From the NCBI GenBank assembly GCA_028287455.1, contig JAQBPP010000221.1:1-8121 (forward strand): 8,121 nt of DNA. Reading direction: 5' to 3'. The translations under genes were made by a program, and so were the position numbers. Shown piece by piece: positions 1 to 6,047 of this stretch; position 1 is the stretch's first letter, and the number at the start of each line of letters is the position of its first letter. Source of the DNA: Bacilli bacterium. GTDB taxonomy: Bacteria > Bacillota > Bacilli > Tumebacillales > JAQBPP01. The notes under the pieces are model-generated. The model had not been told where the DNA came from. It made no database searches and saw nothing but the letters and a program-made list of their open reading frames with translations.

Positions 1-677
1 ACGCGGTCTCCTTCCAGCAGGATGTTCTGCCGGTGAAACGAACCATGGCACAGCAGGTGAGCATCTCTCGCCCCTAGTAAGATGCGTCTGTAATACTCTG
101 TGTTTGCAAGAGTTCCAGCGTGTTCCAGCATCTGAATCAGATAGGGCTGTGCGTATTCGAACAGCTCTTCAAAAGCATTAGGTTCCACCTTTTGCTGACT
201 GATGGCCATGTAAGACCCCAGCTTGGTTAGGCTGACAGGTCCTCGCGCCATGAAATCATCTGCAGGCGGCAACCCAAACGCTGATCCGTCAAATCCTGCG
301 GATGCCAGGTGAAAATTCGCCAGTGCTTGTACGGACTGCTGAATCGTGGTCATTTTCGAAAAATCCGCTTCTCTGCCTGGCAGCCAGTCAGCCAAATAAA
401 ATATACCAGTTTCATGGATCACGTACGGATCCGCATACTTGTTGCGAATAAACCGCGGGACGTGAGGAAACTGGTCATAAATATGTTCCAAGGCCTGAAA
501 CAGAAACTCTGCAAGCGCTGCTGATCCATTTATGCGTTTCAACATGCGGTATCCAGATGGTGTTTTAATTCGTAAAGCCCCGCGTACCCGCCGAATGCTT
601 TCACACTCCAAGTCATATTCACGAAGTACTTCAGGATCGCATCCATAAGCGTGGAGCACGTCCAGAAAACTCATCAC
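1..677 (-). CDS. ysxE: CotS-family spore coat protein, YsxE-like (3' end missing)
   Basis: This is the N-terminal part (about 224 residues) of a CotS-family protein, a spore coat-associated relative of aminoglycoside/choline kinases; it runs off the left edge. Family features, numbered from the ATG at 674: an N-lobe with the pattern SIRRVRGALRIKTPSGY followed by Lys46, matching the usual 'V..vyri.t..G.y.LK' nucleotide-binding strand; LADWLPG in the hinge region near residue 94; and CHGSFHRQNILL near 209, the catalytic-loop equivalent. The expected catalytic Asp of HGD is Ser212 here, while Asn217 is kept. The symbol rests mainly on synteny, because ysxE follows spoVID in B. subtilis; the family call is firmer than the orthology. 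The start is uncertain: an in-frame TGA at 683-681 precedes GTG (680), GTG (677) and ATG (674). The AAAGGA site at 692-687 fits the GTGs better than the ATG. The gene lies about 110 nt downstream of spoVID and is probably expressed in the mother cell. Confidence 0.8.
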   Translation of the reverse strand, partial: MMSFLDVLHAYGCDPEVLREYDLECESIRRVRGALRIKTPSGYRMLKRINGSAALAEFLFQALEHIYDQFPHVPRFIRNKYADPYVIHETGIFYLADWLPGREADFSKMTTIQQSVQALANFHLASAGFDGSAFGLPPADDFMARGPVSLTKLGSYMAISQQKVEPNAFEELFEYAQPYLIQMLEHAGTLANTEYYRRILLGARDAHLLCHGSFHRQNILLEGDR

Positions 678-742
678 CACTCACCGTCCTTTCACCCCAT
701 AGTATGAACGGCCGCAAACGGGCAGAACTGGAAAACGAATAA

Positions 743-765
743 GGGGAATCCGACTGGATTCTCCC
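743..765 (-). terminator. Hairpin between spoVID and the ysxE-like gene; possible weak terminator or attenuator
   Basis: An inverted repeat, GGGGAATCC / GGATTCTCCC on the plus strand with a 4-nt loop (gact) and one bulged base, lies 25 nt beyond the spoVID stop. Read on the minus strand it is followed by TTATTCGTTTT, which is T-rich but not a clean U-tract. It could reduce read-through or stabilise the upstream mRNA 3' end. An efficient terminator is not supported. Confidence 0.4.
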
Positions 766-789
766 TGACAGGAATAACTTCTTGAGTTC

Positions 790-2424
790 TTATTTTTTGA
801 AATTGGTTGGAATGTAAAGCAGTTTCCCCGTATAACTTTCGTCGCGAGTCAACTGATTTTCTCGCATCAGATCAGCCACTGAAACTGAAAATTTATCGCT
901 GATTTCTTCAATCGTTTCATTGTCCTGCGCGATCCGAAACACCAGGGTATAACTTCCTTCTGTTTTATCGCGAAAACTCGACCAGAGACTCTCTGTAGTC
1001 ACCTCGCTGGTTTCCTCAGCAGCTGGATTGTCAACCACGCACTCGTCCTGCGCATTTCGGTCTTTTGCATCTAACTGTTCAACTGCCGCCTCCTGATTCT
1101 CTTCACGGAAAGGGTGTCCCGATGCGAAGCCCGAAAATGACAAAGCAGAAGATTCTTGCTGCAACGCGGGGTGGATCGAGTAGGTTGGACTGCTCTCCTT
1201 GTTAAGTACCTGTTCGGTTGGCTCTTCAGCACCGATTTGCTGCAAGGATGCATCCGGGAAAGCGAACTGATAGGTTTCCCGCGGTTGCCAGATCGCGGCT
1301 TCCGTGTCATAAAGCCCACCTGTCGGCTCTGACACGGGCTCTTCCTGCGCCAAGGTCGCCGGCCACTCTTGCGACCATGGCAGCACCTCATCCCACTGGG
1401 GTCTGGTCGGATCTGCCACTGTCTCTGCTTCACCTGCAGGCTCTGCAGGCACTACCGGTTGGAAATAATTACTCGCCCATGGAACAGCGGATGGAAATTC
1501 GCCCGCCTGATTCATGTTTTCAGCGGTTTCTTGCCCTTGCCCGAACTGAGGCACCTGCAGTTCCGTCACAAAAGGTGGAGTTAGCTTGTTGATATCAGCA
1601 AACGAAAACAGGTCTTGAAAAGGATCCGCCTGCAGCGGCCGCAGCGAAAGTGGTTCTGCTGACAACTCGGCAAATTCTTCTTCGTGCCGCATTTCTACTA
1701 ACTCTTCTTCCACCTGCTTTGCAGAATCGAGCACAGCGCTGGACTGCTCTGATTGCGCTTCGATTTCGGGCACATCTTGTTCTTCTGAACGATTTTGCGC
1801 AATTAGATCTCGAATGAAGATTACTTCTTCTTGCGGATCAGTCGGGTGCCCTTCCAATACCCATTCCCTGTGTTCGTAGGTAACAAAGGGGCTGTCGACA
1901 GGCAGTGAATCTGCCGGATTCACCAAGGCGCCTAGTGCATCTCTGGTTTCCTGCTGGGAACCGACCAAGAACTCATAACCGCCTGCTCCACTTAGTCCCT
2001 GAATGATCAAATCCGCTTTGGCATGAACTTGATCTTCCGCGTTAACCGCAAGGTTCCAAGCCCCCACTCGCGCAGTGACATTGAAAAATGGACCTTCCTG
2101 TGCAGCGATCGGCACATGCAGTTCAAACGGAAGCCGATAATAGAGGGGATGAACTCCGTTATGACCAGCTGCTCCAGGCTCTGCACCAAACACATCGGAA
2201 ACTGGCTGCGACCACTGCCCTGGCGTTTGATCCAGCGTTTCCCGGATAAAACCGCTGAACAGAATGGCCCCTTCCAAGAAATAAGTATCGCTTTGACGAT
2301 CAAATGATGTGATTTCTGTGGCAATCGATACATCCTCTATTTCAGAAATGCTCCTTGCACCCTCAAGTTGCAACTGTTGATCAACTTTAAATTGTATCGT
2401 TGAAATCCCATGATCTTCAGACAC
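790..2424 (-). CDS. spoVID: Stage VI sporulation protein D (SpoVID), spore coat encasement protein with LysM domain
   Basis: SpoVID is a mother-cell protein that anchors and spreads coat layers around the forespore, interacting in B. subtilis with SpoIVA and SafA. The protein here is 544 residues, close to the roughly 575 of B. subtilis. Residues 8-150 form the N-terminal beta-rich SpoVID/SPOCS-like domain (ISTIQFKVDQQLQLEG, then FLEGAILFSGFI near 49-60 and YRLPFELHVP near 96-105). Residues 160-490 are a long low-complexity linker rich in Glu, Gln, Pro and Ala. Residues 492-539 are a C-terminal LysM domain (YTLVFRIAQD, IEEISDKFSVSVADLMREN, LLYIP). I chose the GTG at 2424 because AAGGAGGG (2438-2431) ends 6 nt upstream. 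The open frame extends to a TTG at 2448, but that would put the ribosome site inside the gene. The position downstream of hemL and a CotS-like gene, and upstream of a YsxE-like gene, matches known synteny. I see no signal peptide or membrane segment, as expected for a cytosolic coat protein. Confidence 0.92.
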   Translation of the reverse strand: MSEDHGISTIQFKVDQQLQLEGARSISEIEDVSIATEITSFDRQSDTYFLEGAILFSGFIRETLDQTPGQWSQPVSDVFGAEPGAAGHNGVHPLYYRLPFELHVPIAAQEGPFFNVTARVGAWNLAVNAEDQVHAKADLIIQGLSGAGGYEFLVGSQQETRDALGALVNPADSLPVDSPFVTYEHREWVLEGHPTDPQEEVIFIRDLIAQNRSEEQDVPEIEAQSEQSSAVLDSAKQVEEELVEMRHEEEFAELSAEPLSLRPLQADPFQDLFSFADINKLTPPFVTELQVPQFGQGQETAENMNQAGEFPSAVPWASNYFQPVVPAEPAGEAETVADPTRPQWDEVLPWSQEWPATLAQEEPVSEPTGGLYDTEAAIWQPRETYQFAFPDASLQQIGAEEPTEQVLNKESSPTYSIHPALQQESSALSFSGFASGHPFREENQEAAVEQLDAKDRNAQDECVVDNPAAEETSEVTTESLWSSFRDKTEGSYTLVFRIAQDNETIEEISDKFSVSVADLMRENQLTRDESYTGKLLYIPTNFKK

Positions 2425-2430
2425 AATGGT

Positions 2431-2438
2431 CCCTCCTT
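2431..2438 (-). promoter_or_regulatory. Ribosome binding site that fixes the spoVID start
   Basis: AAGGAGGG on the minus strand is a near-perfect Shine-Dalgarno sequence. It ends 6 nt before the GTG at 2424 and lies inside the reading frame that extends to TTG 2448, so the shorter start is favoured. Confidence 0.8.
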
Positions 2439-2499
2439 CATTCCGCAACCATCCTGCTCATGAATGCCTCATCAACACCTTATGACAGGAAGGACTGGT

Positions 2500-3483
2500 T
2501 CATTCCAGTAAAGCATTTGCAAACTGAATTCTCCTTCCTGCCAAAGCACACTCACGGGCCATCCGATACTCCAGCCGTTCTTCAGACAAAGCCGCCTCTG
2601 CGCTGCTCCGTTGTACGGACTCCTCCATTAATGCCCACGGAAAAAGGATCCAGTAGGCAATGAGCTGCTTTTCTTCTTTTGATAAGGATGCCTGCATTTC
2701 GTATGATCTTAACAACGACGATCCGATGTCCGCATCCCATTTCGTTTGCTGCATGACCCCTTGCAAGCAGCAGACGATGTCATACACTCTCAAATCCCGC
2801 CGAAGCGTGAGAGTGGCAGGGAGTTTTAAATAGCTTTGATCCTCAATCAGAAAGTTGGCCGCCCTGGTCTCTCCATGAATAAATCCCAACCGAGCTGCCT
2901 CCTGTTCCTGGACCCGGTCATAAGTGCTGCTCAATACGCCCTCGACCGCTTTTTGAGCACCCTCCCAAATCAGAGTGTCTGCTCGAGTTTGCCCTCTTTC
3001 TGCAAGCAGGATACTCAATTTTTCCAGATCTGCAAGAAAAGCCGTACGCCACTCTGGAAACTGCAGCTGCTCATTATACTCAAAGTAAAATTCCTTCGAG
3101 CACTGGTGAAATGCTGCCAACGTTTTCATGGCTTGTTCCCGCTCGCCGGCGTGTAAAAAGTTCGCCTCATGGCCGCCGCCTGCTTGCACTAAATAAAACC
3201 ACTGGCCGTCTTGGCTGATCCCATATTCTCCAGTTTTTGGTATACTCACCTTAAGTAGTTGGTGGAAGTCTTGCCTTTGCAAATGGTTCAAGGCAGCTAA
3301 TGTAAACGACAACTGTTCAGGTGAAACAGCGGATGAGACCAATTCATACTGGCCCCTGTCTGTATGCAGACGTACAGTGTGGTTGACCGTTTCCACCCAG
3401 TGAACAATAACCCCATAGGATTGTTCAACAGTACGAATGAATGCGGAGGAAATGCTTTTCGGAGCAGCAAGTCGACTTGGCAT
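2500..3483 (-). CDS. CotS-family phosphotransferase-like protein, probably catalytically inactive
   Basis: A 327-residue, complete protein of the CotS/aminoglycoside-phosphotransferase fold, presumably a spore coat or sporulation protein. Supporting features are the catalytic-loop equivalent FIHGETRAANFLIED (residues 201-215), the following RDLRVYDIVCCLQGVM...TKWD block (229-250), which matches the CotS pattern 'D...yDl..llr..m....wd', and a helical C-terminus with ILFPWALME. Key kinase residues differ: the N-lobe strand reads GQYELVSS (44-51), without the Lys of the usual 'LKK'; HGD is HGE (Glu205); and the metal-binding acidic motif before DLRVYD is not evident (LPATLTLRR). It is therefore likely a pseudokinase. 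The ATG at 3483 is preceded by GGGGAGGG with 7 nt spacing. It lies 75 nt upstream of spoVID in the same direction, probably co-transcribed, with a candidate sigma-K/sigma-E promoter upstream. It could instead be the true YsxE equivalent; I cannot separate the two paralogues by eye. Confidence 0.8.
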   Translation of the reverse strand: MPSRLAAPKSISSAFIRTVEQSYGVIVHWVETVNHTVRLHTDRGQYELVSSAVSPEQLSFTLAALNHLQRQDFHQLLKVSIPKTGEYGISQDGQWFYLVQAGGGHEANFLHAGEREQAMKTLAAFHQCSKEFYFEYNEQLQFPEWRTAFLADLEKLSILLAERGQTRADTLIWEGAQKAVEGVLSSTYDRVQEQEAARLGFIHGETRAANFLIEDQSYLKLPATLTLRRDLRVYDIVCCLQGVMQQTKWDADIGSSLLRSYEMQASLSKEEKQLIAYWILFPWALMEESVQRSSAEAALSEERLEYRMARECALAGRRIQFANALLE

Positions 3484-3511
3484 GCAGAGCCCTCCCCACG
3501 CAAATGATATC

Positions 3512-3540
3512 TAGCGTATGAAATTCGCCCACCATGTGTG
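3512..3540 (-). promoter_or_regulatory. Candidate mother-cell (sigma-K or sigma-E) promoter for the CotS-like gene and spoVID
   Basis: On the minus strand, CATACGCTA (3520-3512) fits the sigma-K -10 consensus CATANNNTA exactly. CACA (3540-3537), which fits the short sigma-K -35 (mACm), lies 16 nt upstream, a normal spacing. The same -10 matches the sigma-E consensus CATACAmT at 7 of 8 positions, but the -35 for sigma-E is poor. Transcription would start near 3505, giving a leader of about 20 nt that contains the ribosome site of the 327-codon gene. The elements are short, so chance matches are possible; the position directly before a coat gene raises the likelihood. Confidence 0.45.
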
Positions 3541-3547
3541 AAAGGAG
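3541..3547 (+). promoter_or_regulatory. Ribosome binding site that fixes the SDR start
   Basis: AAAGGAG ends 7 nt before the ATG at 3555. Two in-frame ATGs at 3534 and 3549 are upstream of, or too close to, this site, so 3555 is the likely start. Confidence 0.75.
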
Positions 3548-3554
3548 TATGAGA

Positions 3555-4298
3555 ATGAAACAGCAAAATCATCAAGTCGTACTGATTACGGGAGCTGCCA
3601 AAGGAATTGGCAGAGCGATAGCGGAGAAATTTTCCAGACAAGGCTGGACTGTTGTCTTGGTAGACATGGATCTGGAACATGGACAGGAGTTTGCCCATTT
3701 GCTGAGCCAGCAAGGGGAAACGCAATTTTTTCATGGAGATATTCGGGATGAACAGCTGCTTGCGAATTTGATTGTGTCAATCGAGCAGAACTATGGCAGG
3801 CTGGATGCAATCATCAATAATGCAGGAATCGGAAAATTTCGGCCGTTAGAGGAAGTGACATTGGCTGATTTTGACGAGGTTCTCGCCACCAATTTGCGCG
3901 CGCCCTTTTGGCTGGCTAAACTGGCTGCCCCTTTATTGCGTGCGTCATGCGGCTCAATCGTATCAATTTCTTCTACGCGCGCGCTGATGAGTGAGCCTGG
4001 CAATGAAGCCTATGCTGCAAGCAAAGGCGCACTGCTTTCGTTAACCCATGCCTTGGCAAACTCGCTTGGCCCCTGTGTCAGGGTCAATGCCATCTGTCCC
4101 GGCTGGATTGACACCAGCGGAAGACCTGATCTGCTGCGCGACATCGACCACGCAGCTCATCCGGTAGGTCGCGTGGGGATGCCCGAGGATATTGCCAGTG
4201 CAGCCTATTATCTCTGCTGCCAGGAAGCAGGTTTTATTACTGGCCAAACTCTGGTGGTGGATGGTGGCATGACCAAGAAACTGTTGTACCCGGAGTGA
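3555..4298 (+). CDS. SDR-family NAD(P)-dependent oxidoreductase
   Basis: A classical short-chain dehydrogenase/reductase of 247 residues, the usual length, which reduces a carbonyl or oxidises an alcohol with a nicotinamide cofactor in the cytosol. The substrate cannot be read from the sequence. The full set of motifs is present: TGAAKGIG (12-19) for the Rossmann glycine-rich loop, Asp62 in GDIRD for the adenine pocket, NNAG (88-91), and the catalytic tetrad Asn113, Ser140, Tyr153 and Lys157 (YAASK), with CPGWIDT (181-187) and a C-terminal 'ITGQTLVVDGG' signature. Asp37 at the end of the second beta-strand (VLVDMD) suggests a preference for NAD(H) over NADP(H). The start at 3555 is set by its Shine-Dalgarno sequence; upstream in-frame ATGs are rejected. 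It is the only plus-strand gene, divergent from the CotS-like gene and convergent with ptsI with 8 nt between stops. I see no convincing sigma-A promoter in the 71-nt gap, so its promoter may lie within the neighbouring coding region. Confidence 0.92.
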   Translation: MKQQNHQVVLITGAAKGIGRAIAEKFSRQGWTVVLVDMDLEHGQEFAHLLSQQGETQFFHGDIRDEQLLANLIVSIEQNYGRLDAIINNAGIGKFRPLEEVTLADFDEVLATNLRAPFWLAKLAAPLLRASCGSIVSISSTRALMSEPGNEAYAASKGALLSLTHALANSLGPCVRVNAICPGWIDTSGRPDLLRDIDHAAHPVGRVGMPEDIASAAYYLCCQEAGFITGQTLVVDGGMTKKLLYPE

Positions 4299-4320
4299 GC
4301 AGTCTGCTAGTTTTGCTTTT
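4298..4320 (+). terminator. Weak possible terminator between the convergent SDR and ptsI genes
   Basis: AGCA-gtc-TGCT (4298-4308) forms only a 4-bp stem, followed on the plus strand by AG and then TTTTGCTTTT. The stem is short for intrinsic termination. In the minus direction there is no T-run, so no terminator for ptsI is visible. The element overlaps the ends of both genes. Confidence 0.25.
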
Positions 4321-6034
4321 CCAGAAAATCGATTACTTCTTTGGCCGTTCGGAACTGGAGCAGTTGGTCTACCTTGAGTTTCCACTCGCTTAAAGTAATT
4401 TCACTGATCCGCCGTTTGGCCGCCAAAATGCGGCTCGCCGACATTGAAATCTCATCGACTTCCTGTGCAATCAACCACGGAATTGCACGCAGATCACCAG
4501 CAAACTCACCGCAAACCCCCACCCATTTATTGTGCCGCTTGGCCGACTCAATAATAGAGCTCACTAAACGTAAGACAGCCGGATGAAACGGATTATATAA
4601 GTCAGAAACTTGCTCATTCATTCGATCAACCGCCAGCGTGTACTGCGTCAAATCGTTTGTGCCGATGGAGCAAAAATCCGCTTCCTGCAGAAATAGATCG
4701 GCTAGGAGAGCCGCAGCCGGGGTCTCCATCATCATGCCCAGCGGAACATCAGGCCCTTGCACTTGCTTGCGCGCAAGGTCAGCGAATTTCTTCACTTCGC
4801 GCCATTCATCGAGCGACTGAATCATCGGCACCATAATCCAAACATTGCCCATCTTGGCAGCTCGATACATCGCTCTTAACTGGGTCAGGAATTCCTTGGG
4901 TTGTCCAAGCGAAACGCGAACCGCCCGGTAACCTAAAAACGGATTCTGTTCTCCAGATTGAAAGAACGGCAGCACCTTGTCGCCGCCTGCATCCATCGTT
5001 CTTAAAATAACCGTTCGGTCGCCATATTGCCTGGCTACTTCCGAATAGGCGGCCACTTGCTCGTCTTCAGTCGGCCAAGAGGTGCGATTCACAAACATGA
5101 ATTCTGTCCGAAACAGTCCAACCCCGTCTGGGCCCAGATCCAGTGTTCGCTGCGCTTCATCAGGAGTACCAATGTTGACCGCTACATGAACGCGGGTGCC
5201 TTCCGCCGTACGTGCTTCCCGCTGCTTCCACAGTTCCAGTTCAGCCAGGTTCCGGTTGCTTTCGTCTACCTTTTTCTGCCAAATGACACAGTCGTTCGCT
5301 GAAGGACGGATAATGCCTTTGCCAAGCGAACCATCCATAGCGATGAGATCTCCGGATTGGATTTCAAACCACTTGTCACCCATCCCACTAATAGCCGGGA
5401 TACCGCTGCTGCGCGCTAGAATAGCACCATGACTGGTCTCGCCGCCTCTGGCCATCACAATTCCTTTGATTATGTCAGGATTGAGCTCGACCGCAACTGT
5501 CGGCGTTAACTCTTCCGCCACCAATATCACGGGCCCCTCAAGGGAGGTAATTAAATCATGGCTTGTCCCAAGCATCGAGGTAAGCAAACGGTCGCGCACA
5601 TCCAGCAAATCGACTGCTCTTGAGCGCATGTATTCATCTTCCAGTGTTTGGAACTGCTGCGCCCATTCGGTTAATTCTTCCCACATGGAGGTGCCTGCAG
5701 GAGATCCCTGTTCAATCCGGCGCACCACGCCTTCACGCAGCAGCGGATCGCAAACCATGTATTCATGCGTTTCAATGATAGAAGCAGCCTCTGAATGCGG
5801 CGGCAAACGCCTGCGGGTCTCTTGCAGATAGAGGATGGTCTGTCTTACTGCAGATTCGAAGCTCTCAATCTCGGTTTGAACATCGCATACTCCACCTGCA
5901 CTATGAGCAGGGTCGAGGAAAGTGCCGCCAAAGCGCATGCTATGAGTAAATAAGACATACGCGGGAGCGATGGCCACACCGTTTGATACTGGAAGACCTG
6001 AAAATGCTATGGAAAAACCCACTCGACTATTCAA
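4307..6034 (-). CDS. ptsI: Phosphoenolpyruvate-protein phosphotransferase (PTS Enzyme I)
   Basis: Enzyme I takes phosphate from PEP and passes it to HPr, the first step of the sugar phosphotransferase system, in the cytosol. The protein has 575 residues, the family's usual length, with all domains intact. The N-terminal HPr-binding and phospho-His region contains the active-site signature GGETSHGAILARSSGIPAI with His202. The C-terminal PEP-binding barrel has LFRTEFMF (Arg309), LRTMDAGGDK (Arg345), QNPFLGYRAVR (363-373), GTNDLTQYTLAVDR (458-471) and the catalytic Cys508 in VCGEFAGD. The start is a TTG at 6034, 4 nt past the stop of the permease gene. A GAGG core 7 nt upstream, overlapping that stop, supports it and suggests translational coupling. 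A GTG four codons later lacks a suitably placed ribosome site. HPr (ptsH), the usual immediate upstream neighbour in Firmicutes, is absent. Confidence 0.96.
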   Translation of the reverse strand: MNSRVGFSIAFSGLPVSNGVAIAPAYVLFTHSMRFGGTFLDPAHSAGGVCDVQTEIESFESAVRQTILYLQETRRRLPPHSEAASIIETHEYMVCDPLLREGVVRRIEQGSPAGTSMWEELTEWAQQFQTLEDEYMRSRAVDLLDVRDRLLTSMLGTSHDLITSLEGPVILVAEELTPTVAVELNPDIIKGIVMARGGETSHGAILARSSGIPAISGMGDKWFEIQSGDLIAMDGSLGKGIIRPSANDCVIWQKKVDESNRNLAELELWKQREARTAEGTRVHVAVNIGTPDEAQRTLDLGPDGVGLFRTEFMFVNRTSWPTEDEQVAAYSEVARQYGDRTVILRTMDAGGDKVLPFFQSGEQNPFLGYRAVRVSLGQPKEFLTQLRAMYRAAKMGNVWIMVPMIQSLDEWREVKKFADLARKQVQGPDVPLGMMMETPAAALLADLFLQEADFCSIGTNDLTQYTLAVDRMNEQVSDLYNPFHPAVLRLVSSIIESAKRHNKWVGVCGEFAGDLRAIPWLIAQEVDEISMSASRILAAKRRISEITLSEWKLKVDQLLQFRTAKEVIDFLEKQN

Positions 6035-6038
6035 ACTC

Positions 6039-6047
6039 TCACCTCTT
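6039..6047 (-). promoter_or_regulatory. ptsI ribosome binding site embedded in the end of the permease gene
   Basis: AAGAGGTGA on the minus strand includes the last Lys and Arg codons and the TGA stop of the PTS permease gene. It precedes the TTG start of ptsI at 6034. The overlap suggests that ribosomes finishing the permease help start ptsI. Confidence 0.6.

Noticed and set aside
699..706. CATACTAT on the minus strand as a sigma-E/sigma-K -10 for the ysxE-like gene
   Set aside because: The -10 is close to consensus, but no -35 for either factor lies at the right distance. A start about 7 nt downstream would leave almost no leader before the ribosome site.
1218..1592. 124-codon plus-strand open frame inside spoVID
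   Set aside because: It is antisense to a well-supported gene, has no recognisable domain or ribosome site, and looks like a by-product of spoVID codon composition.
2425..2448. TTG at 2448 as the spoVID start (eight more residues)
   Set aside because: The strong Shine-Dalgarno at 2438-2431 lies inside this extension and points to the GTG at 2424. I see no good ribosome site before the TTG.
2459..2486. GTCATAAG and CATTCATG (minus strand) as a sigma-E promoter for spoVID
   Set aside because: Both elements match only partly, and the 12-nt spacing is short for sigma-E. The position is plausible because B. subtilis spoVID is a sigma-E gene, but the evidence is too weak to list.
3534..3554. ATG at 3534 or 3549 as the SDR start
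   Set aside because: The Shine-Dalgarno at 3541-3547 is downstream of the first and directly abuts the second. The SDR fold begins normally from the ATG at 3555.
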